Part shown: one piece after another, positions 23,723 to 35,617 of the stretch
How positions within the stretch are numbered: the first letter of the stretch is position 1
Layout: each line of letters starts with the position of its first letter
Assembly: GCA_032718565.1 (NCBI GenBank)
Contig: JAVGVS010000003.1
Coordinates: forward strand, 2,558,178-2,622,177
Length of the DNA stretch: 64,000 nt
Direction: 5' to 3'
DNA from: Distichodus sexfasciatus
Lineage: Eukaryota > Chordata > Actinopteri > Characiformes > Distichodontidae
The notes under the pieces: model-generated
Told to the model about the DNA's origin: nothing
Databases searched by the model: none
What the model saw: the letters and a program-made list of their open reading frames with translations, nothing else
Program-made: the position numbers and the translations under genes

Positions 23723-26150
23723 TAGCCCCGTCTCTGTCCGATCAGGCGACTTCATTCACACCACATGCTTGTTGTGTTGCTTCCTATTGGTTAGCTTCCA
23801 GTTGAGTTTTTAAGATTGGATATTTGGCACTCACATTTTGACCATGGGTCACTGGTTGGAAACAGTGTTACATCCGTTTCTGTTGTAAAATAGTTGTACT
23901 TTATTAACAAAAATGACCAAAAAAGTCTTAACATTTTGAAAAGAGAGAAAAAGAGAGTCCAGATGTGTGAACATTTTTGAAAATGGTGTTTTCCCCATTT
24001 GGTTTGTATATTTGTATACTCAAAGGAAAGATCAACACTTGTTTTTTGTTTCATTTACGTTATGAGAATGAGAAAGATTATGCCATACATACGTATAGCT
24101 AGAAGGGAAGCTGAACAATAATTACTGGATGAAAATGTCAAAGCTAGCATGCATGCCAGACTTTTTTGTTGTTGTTGTTTTAATATTTTTATTCCACTAA
24201 TGCACTGTATCAGAAATCCACATTTTTAAGTTCTGTGAGTGTTTCGGTGTGTTTCAGTGACCTAGAAGGACTCGAGAAGCTGATTGTATTGATAGCTGGT
24301 CGAGGCAAAACCACGTTCGTCACACACTGGTGACTATCTAAACTACATTTTCTGTGCGTTTCTTCACGATTTTCTCTCTCATTCTGTGTGAAAACGTCCC
24401 AATTGGTCGATCAGCAGGGGATATGAAGAATGAGTTCAATTTTTAGAATGTTAACAAATCTACTGTTCTGAAGGCACATTTCAGTGCAGTTTCTGTCACA
24501 TTTGTACAATGTTTCCCTAGCTGTAATCGTCGTATTGTACCGCAAATTAGTCCGAGGCCTGAAATTATGATCACCGAAGTCAGACATTCCTTCTCCAAAC
24601 AGGTTTGCACACATAGGCCTCTTCATGTTGACGTTGTGTAGTCATGTTTTCTTGTAAATATAGCCGATTTGCTTTAAGACTTACGTGATACTTCTCTGAA
24701 TAAAAATAGGAGTTGACCACTGAAGAGTTAGCATTATGCAGCTGTTGTAGATGTTTTACAGGTTCGCCTTGTACAGGGACAGTGTGTCGTCCGTTCCTGC
24801 CTTTTTTTTTTCCCTTCATTTTTTCGGGCCAGTAAATTGTAGTTAACGCTGGTCAGAAAGTCAAAACACTGAGCGGTAGCAAATACACTAATTTAACTTC
24901 ATGTGAATCTTTAATGCACTTTTAAAGGAACAAAAAGATGTAAAGATGTTTCAATGTCGGTGTCTAGTCCTGCGCCTCACTCACATACTGTGGTGCTCAC
25001 GCCTGTTGGATTCTAGACGGTCACTTTGTGCAAATGATGTTGCTGTTGTGACGGCGTGACGCACGTTAGAACTAAATAATACAAGGAAAATCTCTCTTTC
25101 GAATTGAGCCAAATACTGGCATGACGACTGAGGTGTGAGTAAAGAGGATATCTGCCGTGAAGAGGAAATGATTCTCTACATCCCAAATGTGGCGTAGTGA
25201 GTTAAGTTGTGATCCACATGGCATTTCCTATGAAAGGGCCACATTCTTTCCACCACACTGTACATTTCATATTGACTTAATATGATTATTTCTTAGCTCC
25301 TGTCCGCCTTCCACTGTGTGATATGCCATTTATAGTCGAGCTAACTGCTTTCTAACTGGATTCTCTCTGCTCTATCGTTTCCCCCTTTTTTAAAGCACCT
25401 TGATAATGAATGGAATATAATGAGAACTCAACACGCAGACCCGGAAAGGTCTATGCGCTAAAAATCTTTCCTCACACTGAAAAAGGAAAAACATCACATG
25501 CACACACTCACCCACTACTGACTCAACCTACAGAAATGCAGACGCAACCTGTCATCTTGCTTTATTACTGTTCCGACCCATTTTGCGCACTCATCTGTTT
25601 CCAAGTGATTTCACGGGGCACTGACAGAAAAAACGAAACTGACAACCTAAAAGAGGCAACTACATTTCCCAACGGAACTGTGCTGGGAAGTTTTTAATCA
25701 GTTGGTAGATTAAACGTTTGGTTTTGCACCTTGTTTACCTTTGTTTTACTTCCCATTTTCCCCTTTCCCTTTATTTGTAAGTCCAGCAAAAATGTGGAAT
25801 CCGTTTTTCTGTGTAGAAAGAGGCTACTGTATTGTTTGGCATGAGTCGGAGTGGGATGTGTGTATATAGGCTACTCCGTTATCAGGTGTGTACCAAAACA
25901 GCAGTGAATATGTGGTTTGTTCATTCTATTTTTTCCCTGTTGCAACAGCACCACACACCATCCTGGGCAAAATGTCTGTGTGTACGTTGGGTCCTGCTTT
26001 TAAGGGTAAGGCCATTCCTAGTTTCAGTGTTTTGACTCTGAGGAGCAAGTCTGATTGATTCAGGGCTGGTTCTCCATTCACACTGTACAGAGATCGAGCA
26101 TGTCTGTCCAAATCAATATAAACCAATAAAAAAAAATACAAATGTCTTAT
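23723..26150 (+). other. rab6b: Probable rab6b 3' untranslated region
   Basis: About 2.4 kb after the stop has no recognisable SINE or hAT copies, unlike the flanking DNA, which fits a retained 3' UTR. An AATAAA at 26125-26130 followed by an A-rich and then GT-rich stretch is the likeliest polyadenylation signal. Earlier AATAAA-like sites, such as the one near 24700, could give shorter forms. Mammalian RAB6B also has a long 3' UTR. The end is inferred. Confidence 0.6.
26125..26130 (+). promoter_or_regulatory. AATAAA polyadenylation signal, probably rab6b
   Basis: A canonical AATAAA hexamer about 2.4 kb after the rab6b stop codon. SINE and hAT repeats resume downstream of it. Confidence 0.5.
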
Positions 26151-26736
26151 TACCTGAGGTGCATCTCTCTGTCTTTTGTCAGCGTGGCTTGGTGAGGAAA
26201 AATCCGTGAGAGAAAAATGCCAGATTTATTTATGTTCTGTAGAACCTGGAGCCACATCGTCTCATCTCTCTATACACATGTATATAGTAATAATAATAAT
26301 ACATTTTATTTATAGAGCACTTTTAAAGGTACTCAAAGACGCTTTACATAAAAAAATTAAAATACAATAAAATTGAGAGATTTGCATTAAAAAAAAAAAC
26401 ACTTACATATAGTCCAAAGGTTTAAAACAAACGTATTTAAAACTTACACAGGAAACAACAGATGAACATATGCAATTGGGTGAAAGGATAGAACTTTAGA
26501 GGCTACAAGCAGATTTGAAGAGATGGGTTTTGAGAAGAGACTTGAAAGTTGGACAACAATAAAGTTTACTTTGACGAGATAGTAGAGACGACAATAAAGT
26601 TTACTTTGACAAGATATGTTTTTGAGCTTCAAAAATGTTGTTTATAAACATTAGCACTTATGTGTAATTCTGGATGATATTTTCTTTAATTAATATAATT
26701 GAATTGATTCCCAGCGATACATTATTTGCATCAGCC

Positions 26737-26990
26737 TGGGGCGGTCGTGAGCTAATGGAGGGTACGTGTGTAGCCACCAAGAGGTTGTAGATTAAAATAC
26801 AGCTCCATCCTAGTGCCTAAACTATGACTGTTGGGTGCCAGAGCCATGCCCTTAACTCCAAGTTGCCCCAGGGAGATGGTCCCTGTAGAACAAGAGCACT
26901 TGCTGCAGTTACTCGGGCTCAATCTTGACAAATTTTTCTATATGTATAAGCCACATACATAATTATACAAATACATGAAGTTACGTTTTT
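26737..26990 (+). repeat. SINE family B, with extended tail
   Basis: GAGGTTGTAGATTAAAATAC to AGGGAGATGGTCCCTGTAGA, then CAATCTTGACAAATTTTTCT and CACATACATAATTATACAAA, an extension also seen at 2115-2230. Confidence 0.65.
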
Positions 26991-26997
26991 GATTTTA

Positions 26998-27178
26998 GGG
27001 TGGTGGTCTAGTGGTTAGGACACTCGCCTCTGGACCAAGAGGTCATGGGTTCAAATCCTACCACTAGCGCTATTGGGTCCCTGAGCAAGATCCTTAACCC
27101 CAAGTTGCTGTCAGGGAAACTGTTCCTGAAATGAGAAAAAATGAAAGTTGCTCTGGATAAGATGTCAATGTAAGTGTT
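26998..27178 (+). repeat. SINE family B, best-preserved copy
   Basis: GGGTGGTGGTCTAGTGGTTA (box A), AGAGGTCATGGGTTCAAATC (box B), GGGTCCCTGAGCAAGATCCT, AGGGAAACTGTTCCTGAAAT, GTTGCTCTGGATAAGATGTC. Confidence 0.8.
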
Positions 27179-27235
27179 TCATCCTAACGTCAGTTTGGGT
27201 AATGTAAAGATTACATTTAAATAAATGTCGAACTC

Positions 27236-27415
27236 AAAGTGGGATTGGCCTAGTGAAGCAAGAGGTTGTAAGTTCAAATCCAGCGCCATCCTGCTGGCGG
27301 AACTACTAGCATTGGGCCCCTGAGCAAGACCTCTAACCCAAAGTTTCTCCAGGGTTACTGTCGCAGTAATTATAGGAAATCGAAGTTGCCGAGTAAAAGA
27401 GCAAATGTACTTACT
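27236..27415 (+). repeat. SINE family B
   Basis: AGAGGTTGTAAGTTCAAATC, CATTGGGCCCCTGAGCAAGA, CCAGGGTTACTGTCGCAGTA. Confidence 0.75.
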
Positions 27416-27436
27416 TCAGATTTTCTTCCAGTAGCA

Positions 27437-27612
27437 TATTGGTGGCCTAGTGATCTAAATAACTGAAAGTGTGTGTGTGTGTGTGTGTCAGAGGTTCTAT
27501 TCTGGAACAGCCTAATAAAATCCAGCATTGGGTGCCCAAGGAAGAACTTTAAACCCAGTTTGGGAATGTAAGTCCCTCTAGATAAGAGCGTACGATAAAT
27601 GCTGTAAATGTA
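27437..27612 (+). repeat. SINE family B with GT repeat in the head
   Basis: TATTGGTGGCCTAGTGATCT, a (GT) run at 27469-27488, CAGAGGTTCTATTCTGGAAC, then CTCTAGATAAGAGCGTACGA and TAAATGCTGTAAATGT. Confidence 0.7.
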
Positions 27613-28915
27613 AATTTATCCCAGTAGGTAATTTTGAAAGATTTTAAGAAAAGCATCTCTGAATCTCTCCAAAAGGTGGCATTTTAAAGGGGGGATTATT
27701 TATTTAAATGCATTTCACATAATACAATTTGCAACATTTTACTTTTGATGACAGTACTATTCAGTTAGTCGATAGAGCACATAGAACGGCAGGTGTCGCA
27801 TGATAAAGTCAGCAGTATATAATGCCTTCTTCAGTCAGTAAATCAAATTGAACAAGAGCCACAACAGAGACTAATCAGCATGTTGCAACACGCCATGTCT
27901 TAATCCTCCAGAAACTGTTTGTAACCTGCAGGCAACTGAAACTCTGGCGCAACTAGGCTCTTTTCTGGTCTTTCCTGACTCTGAGGTCAACGTCAAGTCT
28001 GCAATATTTTCAAAAACAACAATAAAAACCCCGGCTGTGAGAAAACCCAACGTGAACATGTCAGTTCTGGAAGACTGTCATCTTTGATTAGATTGTTGGG
28101 TGTCAGTATTTGCTTATTCCAAAAGGGACTGATTTAGAAAATTCTTTCTCTGTGGCATTTGCAACAAAGTGATTTCCTACCACATCTCATCTTGTTCATG
28201 AGTCTGATGACAATTTCTCTGATCAAATGCGTCAGTTGCTCTGTTTCCCTCCATAAATCCACAGACGCAATGGCTTAGTCACTTTGTGTCCGTGATTATG
28301 TAAAGCAAAATATCAAGTGGCCAATTTAATTATGATGACGCTGTGATGCATGAGGAAAAACAGAAACAGGATGAAGAGTGTCTGAAAGTCCACATTTGTG
28401 TCTAATAACCTCCTCCTCCATATTTAATAGATGACAGATGCTTAATAAAAACAGCCCCTAATCCACTTATGCAGCTGAATGGTTCCTTTGTGTCTTGTTG
28501 TTAATGTTTCACTAGTCTATAAAAACCAGTGAGAAATATCTCATTGGGGGTCAAATAACGATGTTAGAAAGTAGGTTGCTCAATGTTGCTCAGTATTTAA
28601 TACTGAATACTTAATACTACCTTTTTGAGCAGATGTTGCGTTTTGAACCTCATTTTAACCTTAAGAAACAAGTCACCAAATTCATCAAGAGATCTAACGG
28701 TTAACCAAAATGTTATGTTTCTTGTAACGTTTAAGGACTTGTTATTTATTCCCTCAAAGTTATGATAATTATGATAGCATGCAAAAGAAAGCATAACAGG
28801 TCCAATCTAGTCACTTCCTACTTTTAATACGTCAGATGACTCCAAACCACACAAATATTCAATTTGCATTTGGTTTGCATCACATCTAGTGCCAGTATCT
28901 CTCACTTTGCCTAAA

Positions 28916-28990
28916 ACCACTTTTGGGCCCCTGAGCAAGGGCCTTAAGTTGTACCAGGGGGACTGTCCCTGTAATTAGGAAATGTAAGTT
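28916..28990 (+). repeat. SINE family B, 3' fragment
   Basis: CACTTTTGGGCCCCTGAGCA, GGGGGACTGTCCCTGTAATT. Abuts the family-A SINE at 28991. Confidence 0.65.
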
Positions 28991-29215
28991 GGAGCAGTTG
29001 GTAGTGTATCAGTTAGGGAGTTGCCCCTGTGATCGGAAGGTCATTGGAAGTCCTGGTCCGGTAATAGTTCCACTGAGGTGCTCATAAGCAAGGTACTGTC
29101 CCCAATCGGTGCCAAAAAAGCTGCTCACTGCTCCTTCACAGATGGGTCAAGTGCAGAGGTCACATTTCGTTGTGGTGCTGTGCTGCGTTGACAATGACAA
29201 GTAATCCCTCACTTA
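28991..29215 (+). repeat. SINE family A, full
   Basis: GCAGTTGGTAGTGTATCAGT to TTCGTTGTGGTGCTGTGCTG and ACAATGACAAGTAATC. It directly follows a family-B fragment. Confidence 0.8.
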
Positions 29216-29376
29216 TTTTTAAAAAAGTCACTCCAGATAAGACAGCTTGCAACAGTCGACCAAAGCAATCTTAATATGCAATTTTCTGTATTTCCAGTCC
29301 CATACATAGTTTACAAAATACAGGCAACCCTATATTTATAAAAATTAACAATTAAGACGGAATGTGACTGAATGAA

Positions 29377-29565
29377 TGTTGTGATAGGGTCTAGCGGTTA
29401 GGACACTCGCCTTTGGACCAAGAGGGCGTGGGTTTGAATCCTACCTCCAGCATTATCATCATTGGGCCCTTGAGCAAGACCCTTAAACCCAAGTTGCTCT
29501 CAGGGATGCTGTCCCTGAAATTAGGTGATAGACTTCACTCTACTAGATGAGAGCGTTTGCTAAGC
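29377..29565 (+). repeat. SINE family B, full
   Basis: GATAGGGTCTAGCGGTTAGG, GGGCGTGGGTTTGAATCCTA, GGGCCCTTGAGCAAGACCCT, CAGGGATGCTGTCCCTGAAA, then AGATGAGAGCGTTTGCTAAG. Confidence 0.78.
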
Positions 29566-29641
29566 AACATAACGGGGAATGTCTGTATCTGCAACAGTTA
29601 TAAAGAAGTGCTTCTGTTGCTTAAAGTTCAATGCCACCACA

Positions 29642-29765
29642 GTAAAATAATCACTGATGTACATGTGAGCCAGGTCCTGGCCCCAAGCACTGCTCCTTGG
29701 ACTGGGTGCATTGCAGCTGCACTGTGTTCCACACAGTGGGTTAAATGCACAAATCGCAAATAATC
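29642..29765 (+). repeat. SINE family A, diverged 3' part
   Basis: GAGCCAGGTCCTGGCCCCAA, GCACTGCTCC and CAGTGGGTTAAATGCACAAA resemble the family-A body and tail. Confidence 0.5.
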
Positions 29766-30228
29766 TTTAAGCGCAGTGAGCCCATCCCTAACCCTACCCT
29801 AAACTTTAAACATTGTAATTCTCATGAACTAACTTGTGGGAATACTTATGAATTTCCAGATATACAAGTTGTATCATAATCGCAGTTATGATGCTGTGCC
29901 TTGCAGAAATATTTCCGTGTTCTTGTAGCTGAAGCAATTTTGGAAGCCAGCCTAGGAGTTGACTGCTAAGAATTTGGCAGCAATTACTTTTAAGACTGCC
30001 GTACTTCAGATAAACTCCAGGGATTGGCTTATTCCTTATGCCTATTAACTTGCCGTTCTACAAATTCTAGTGTGTTTTATCACTCAGTCTTGATTCACTA
30101 AACAATGACTAGGAAGAAGACACGTGCCTTTTCTCACAAAATGCAATGACAAACACTTCTGAGAAATCAGTCAGGTTGCCAGTATTACTGAGCAAGTGTT
30201 ATGAATTATCATCAAGCAAGCTATTTAT

Positions 30229-30959
30229 CAGAGGTGGACAGTAACTAAGTACATTTACTTGAGTACTGTACTTAAGTAGAGATTCTGAGTATCTGTACTT
30301 TACTTGAGTGGTATTTTTCTTGGAAACTTACGACTTTCACTTCACTATATTTTAAAGACAAATACTGTACTTTTTACTTCACTACATTTCTATCAAGGTT
30401 CTCGTTACTTGTTTCTTTCAAATCTGTGGATAAAGTGGATGTTATTCCCCCTTTTCTTAAACGTGATTGGTTGTTTGGCAGGTGACAGTCTGTCAGTAGG
30501 GTTATGTCTCACCTGTAGACTGGAACTATAAAACCAAGTTCAGACAGTTCCGCTGTTTTCTGTCTTGATTAAAACATTGTTGCTGTTGGAAAGTCAAGAA
30601 GCTAGAGGTGTAGAGCTGGGGTTTAAGCAGGTCGGAATGTTCATTCGATGTTCTGAGCTGCATTTACAGCTGTCCTCCTGATTAAGTTGGGGTTGTGTTT
30701 CATTCTTTAACATTCCACCAGTTCCTCATTCTACAGCGTCTACAAGCTAGTCAGAGGCATTGTAAGTGTTGTGGCAATAATGCAACAATGTGGTGAAAGA
30801 TGATGTACTTTTAATACTTAAGTATTTTTTAAAACAAGTACTTCAGTACTTAAAGTAAAAAATTGACTGTACGACTTTCACTTGTATTGGAGTAACATTT
30901 GACTAATGGTATCTGTACTTTCACTTAAGTAATGAAGTTAGCTACTTTGTCCACCTCTG
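30229..30959. mobile_element. Tol2-like hAT MITE with perfect 8-bp target duplication
   Basis: Starts CAGAGGTGGACAGTAAC and ends TTTGTCCACCTCTG. Both ends carry the subterminal TACTT/AAGTA motifs typical of Tol2-type ends. Exact 8-bp CTATTTAT copies flank it (30221-30228 and 30960-30967). 731 bp long, no transposase frame, so it is non-autonomous. Confidence 0.9.
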
Positions 30960-31069
30960 CTATTTATAGATTTATTAGTCAGATGTCTGACTTGAGTCAG
31001 GTTGTGTGTGTTTGCGCTTGTAACAGAACACTTTTAAAAGTTTCAGTGAAAAACATTTGCTGCTAAAGT

Positions 31070-31275
31070 TTCCACTTCTGCCCGTCCTCTACATCTTCCT
31101 CTTTCACGCCCACTACCTGCGTGTCCTCTCTCACCACATCCATAATCTTCCTTTTAGGGATTCCTCTTTTCCTCCTACCTGTTCCATCCTCAACATCCTT
31201 TTCTCAACATTCTCAGCATCTCTCCTCTGCACACATACAATCCACCTCAGTCTCACGTCCCTGACTTTGTCCACA
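31070..31275 (-). mobile_element. Diverged remnant of the same LINE family
   Basis: CCTCTCTCACCACATCCATAA and the flanking bases follow the text at 46835-46985 (TCACCACATCCATAAATCTCC; TCTCTCCTCTG; CATCTCAGTCTG in altered form). Strongly decayed. Confidence 0.55.
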
Positions 31276-31409
31276 AATCATGCTACACATACTGCACATG
31301 TAAATACTATTATTAAAAACACAAGTCACAAAGCTCACTGAACTACATATTCATGTACATCAACTATTTAGAGGCAACAGGGTGCTTCAAGCCACTACCA
31401 AAGAAAAGA

Positions 31410-32290
31410 AGAAGAGAAATTGCATGGACCAAGAAACACAACGAATGGACATTAGACAGGTGCAAATCTGATTCACGAAGGCCTGAATCATGCAGTCTCC
31501 TCTAAACAGTTGATGATGTGTCTGCTACTTGAACTCTCTGGAACATTTATGTGACTCTTAATTTGAGGTGCTGTTAATTTGTGGTTTCTGAGGCTGTTAA
31601 TTCTAATGACTTTGCAGCAGAGCTAGCTGTTGGTCTTCCTTTACTGGGGTAGTCTTCATGAGAGCCATTTTTATCACAGCGTTTTTATGATTTTTACAAC
31701 TGCACTTAAGGATACATTCAAAGTTCTTGAGATTTTTTGGATTGCCAGACAGATTGACAGACTCTTAATTTGAGGTGCTGTGAATTTGTGGTTTCTGAGG
31801 CTCTTAATTCTAATGACTTTGCAGCAGAGCTGGCTATTTGTCTTCATGTCCCTGGGCGGTCTTTATGAGAGCTACTTTATCACAGCGTTTTATGATTTTT
31901 ACAACTGCACTTAAGGATACATTTGCAGTTGTAAAGATTGTTTGAATTGACAGACAGTCATGTTTTAAAGTAAAGATGGCTTATAATTTCTCTTTACTGA
32001 GTTAAGTGGTTCTTGACATAATTTGGAGTAGTACAGTAGTCAAATACAGCTCTTCACTGCAACCCCTAGCTCTGCACAGCACAGCTGATGGTCCTAAATA
32101 CCTTAAAAAGGCAAGAAATTCCACAAATTAATTCTTGACAAGGCACATCCTTTTAAATGATTCCAGATGAACACCTCATTAATCTGATTGAAAGAATGCC
32201 AACGTTATGCAAAGCTGTCATCAAAGCAAAATATGGCTATCAAAACAGCTGAAATGGAACGCACCCATTCCATATGCATATTTGGTATGT
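31410..32290 (+). mobile_element. Degraded Tc1/mariner-like element with internal duplication
   Basis: TGGACCAAGAAACACAACGA and ATGGACATTAGACAGGTG match the teleost Tc1-like transposase gene. Near 32160-32250 the text resembles the region coding for the end of the transposase (KRMPRVCKAVIKAKGGY), now full of stops. Between them a 207-bp unit (31553-31759) is repeated at 31760. Ends not found; inactive. Confidence 0.65.
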
Positions 32291-33208
32291 GCTGTAGCCT
32301 TTGGTAATACTTCAGGCTGTTCCTGCTAAAGAATTTAGTCTCTTGTGAACTTCATGACTCCATATTGTTTATTAAGCAAACATGTTCATAAGAAAGTTAT
32401 GTTACAAGAAAGGGATCTTATCGAAGGCATAGGAAGCCTGTTTTTATCTTTTATTTGTCTCACTAAGCCTGTGTAAAGACTTGTTTTCATCAGTCAGTCC
32501 CCTGACACTCACTGGTCTGACTTGAATTGTGAGGAGGAAATACGGTCTAGTTGCGTGACATGATGAGCCAGACTTGTTATTGCAACTGACAGAGCTAGTT
32601 AACCTTTTTTGAATATCAAAAGAATATATATTCAAATATATCCTCGTTTACGGTGCACTGGAGACCGCCGAGGTGTTGAGAGCGGTGGAGAGCGAGTTTC
32701 ATTTCCAATTAGAGAGGCATAAATTTCCTCCTAACTGCTCAGAGTGTCATTGGATCTAGAGGTGGGAGAATCTGGCGACAGACTTTCAGTTTCAGGAACA
32801 TTACACGCTGGGGTACCACGTTGGATTTGATCTTGGCCAGAAGGTTTTCCCGAGGGGATGCCTCACAGATGGTCATGTTCACCAGAAACCCTTAGCATAA
32901 ACGCTCCAAGGACAACGTCATTAATTGAAACCCAAATCGTCAGGGTGAATTTTAAGTAGCCCAACACTAAAAACCCCCACGTCAAGCCTGAGCAAGAAAA
33001 CCAGAGTGTGTGTGCCATGAAAGAGACTCACAACTTTAATTCATTTGAATCTTTAATTTACAATCATTTCTAAATGACATAAATAACAGAGGTGATAAGT
33101 TAAAACGGCTTGTCTGAGGATGCTGGGGTGCAATTAGAAACCCGGGGAGGTTTTTTTTCTCGGGAGGCCATCTGTTCGGAAGGCCTCGGGTTGCATCTGT
33201 GGCTCTCT

Positions 33209-33250
<42 letters not shown>
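33209..33250. repeat. (CT)n microsatellite
   Basis: About 20 CT units. Confidence 0.88.
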
Positions 33251-34344
33251 ATTTCCTTCTCTCAGTTGGAACAGCTGAAGCAGATCTTGCCACCACAGCT
33301 GTGAGGGATTATGATGGGAATAACTAATGAGGAGATCCCCACTGAAAGAAGGGCAGCAGTCACGGCTCGTTGCTATTCATGCGGAAAACACGGTCTGAGA
33401 AGCTCACAGTTGGGTCGAGGCCCGCTGGTCAAACGTTCGCCTCAGCCTCCCGAAACCCCAGCGTAGGCTGTAACTCCCCAATTCATAGTAATCCACACAT
33501 GGACGGCACATTTCATGGCCTTTTTGAATAACAAAGGCAAAAAAACTCATTGTGCCGAGCAGCAAAGTCTGTCTGTGAGCAACCTCTTTTCAGACAATTT
33601 CTTCTGCTGACAGCCTTCGCCATGCGTTCATTTGCCTGCAATGGAAGAGAGAACATTAGCATATTTTGTCAATAGTGCAGCAGGTGTGAAAAACGGTTAC
33701 AGTTTGATTTCACGTCGCGTTGACAGAAGTGTGCTGTGCATGACACGTGCTACCAAAGTAAAGGGGGAGGGCCAAATGAACTGGGAGGTGATTTGGTTAG
33801 TGCGTTTTTTGTCGCTTGCTTTATTGTGCTTTATGTTTGAACAGCTTTCCCCACTGCTTCACACATCTGTTCACTCGTGCTTTGAACTTGATTGTGGCAA
33901 ACAAAGGCTCAGTGTCATTAGAGGTCTGTGCTTCATGCGGTAGAACTTGGGATATACCAGCTACTAAAATCTCTCGTCTCATTTGCTGGTTTAGTCGAAA
34001 CCAGCTGAGCCCTTGCCTGCACTAATTGTAATTCACTGATTCAAGAAACCACACAAGCTTCTGATCTCATCCAAGTAGGAGATATAGGCTGTTCACTCAT
34101 GTGGGAAGCATGAAAGGGTTACACTATATTTTGGAACTCTTGAAGACATTTTTGGGGATAACATCTTAGGATGTGTGTGACCCCTTTTCATTCATGAATT
34201 ATAACCGCATTGAGGCTGACCACTAAAGAGGACATTATGCACAAAACCATTAAACCATTGAATAGAATCGATCTAAAATAATGCTCATCATAAAACCATT
34301 TTAGGTCTGCACTGTTATTATAAACAGGCCGGTCCTTCAAGCAG

Positions 34345-34588
34345 CAGGGGTGTAACGATACATGAGTCTACACTGATACATCGACTCAATGATCAACAAG
34401 CCACAGAATCTATCCAAAAAGAATAAATCAGAGGAATAAAAATTGTAGTCCCTTTTTGTGATTTGATACAAATGTAAGCGATTATATTTGATCAGCATAT
34501 ACCATTATCTCATAACAATGTTGTCCATTAAATCAATACAATATTGTGTAATATTGTATTGTGATGAAACCTGTGATTTACACCCCTA
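34345..34588. mobile_element. Short hAT MITE (CAGGGGTGTAACGATAC ends)
   Basis: Left end CAGGGGTGTAACGATAC, right end GATTTACACCCCTA. Flanks TCAAGCAG and ACAAACAG agree at 6 of 8. Confidence 0.65.
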
Positions 34589-35365
34589 ACAAACAGGAAG
34601 CTGGGAATTCCGCCAGTTTTGCAAGCCTGAATAAAATGACCTAATGCTTTGCTTGGTCAGGGAGAATTCCAGAGGTGTTATTTGTGCACATTCCTGCAAT
34701 GAACACACACATGAACGTGATGTGGAAATAGGCTTTGCCAAAAAGGAACACTGACTGCTGCATTCATGACATTAAGTAATACCTTCGGTTGTAGCAATCT
34801 GGCTACTATTCGTAGTGATAGGAATCTAAGAGCATCACTTACACGTTGCATACAGGGACGATCCTTTCATGCGTCTGTTTGTGGAAGACTTTGGCGAGTA
34901 TGGATCGGAGCCCTAGTCTGGATCGGTAGTGCTTAGAGGTTGGCCTTGACCCACTGAAAGAGAAGAAAGGAGGAGTCTTTAGCTATGTACTCAAGTGATT
35001 ATTGCAGCCTTAGTGATTGCTGCCCACACCTTAAACATGTAGCTACAATACCTTGTGAAGTGACAGTTATCATAAATGATATGTTCATATTAACGATACA
35101 TATCAGAGAACAATAAAATGTCAATTTATGACCATATTTAACAATTTTTTGTTTTTGAAAGTACAAATTACAAAAACATGTTCAAAATGTCTCACATTGC
35201 TTTGCTCCAGACAGTTTTGAGGTTTTGCAAGGTATCGTAACTACACATTTTAGAGTATTTGATAACGACTTTGTTGTATGTTTTTAACATTCATGCATTA
35301 ATGTTAATGTGCTTGACTACCCTAAGCATAGTTACATGACTTTGGTCATCAGTGATCATTGTTAG

Positions 35366-35530
35366 TGGGGTGGTGGTCTAGGATGCTCACTTCTGGACCA
35401 AGAGGTCATGAGTTTGAATCCTATCATCATTGTGTCCCTGAACAAGACCCTTGAGACTTGAAACTGTCCCTGATATTAGGAAATTGCTCTGGACAAGAGC
35501 ATCTGCTAAATACTACAAATGTACTGTAAA
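35366..35530 (+). repeat. SINE family B
   Basis: GGGGTGGTGGTCTAGGATGC, AGAGGTCATGAGTTTGAATC, GTCCCTGAACAAGACCCTTG, GCTCTGGACAAGAGCATCTG. It lies just past the RING gene stop, so the RING mRNA 3' UTR may include it. Confidence 0.75.
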
Positions 35531-35617
35531 TGTTAATTTTAAAAGATTTACGGCTAACAAAAGCTTAGTTTGCAGAATGTGATTTTTGCAGAGTGGAGGG
35601 CATCCAGTCTGAATTGC

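Larger units (their letters stand above)
26151..35617. other. Intergenic, repeat-rich interval between rab6b and the RING gene
   Basis: No convincing coding exon. It holds a dense run of tail-type SINEs (26.7-27.6 kb and 28.9-29.6 kb), a full Tol2-like MITE, an RTE-like remnant, a Tc1-like remnant, a CT repeat (33209-33250) and a short hAT element. The 3' UTR of the RING gene probably takes the last few hundred bases. Confidence 0.6.

Noticed and set aside
26737..29565. Regularly spaced similar units that at first suggest a CRISPR-like or satellite array
   Set aside because: Each unit is an independent tRNA-derived SINE with its own head, tail and divergence; spacing is irregular and the genome is vertebrate.
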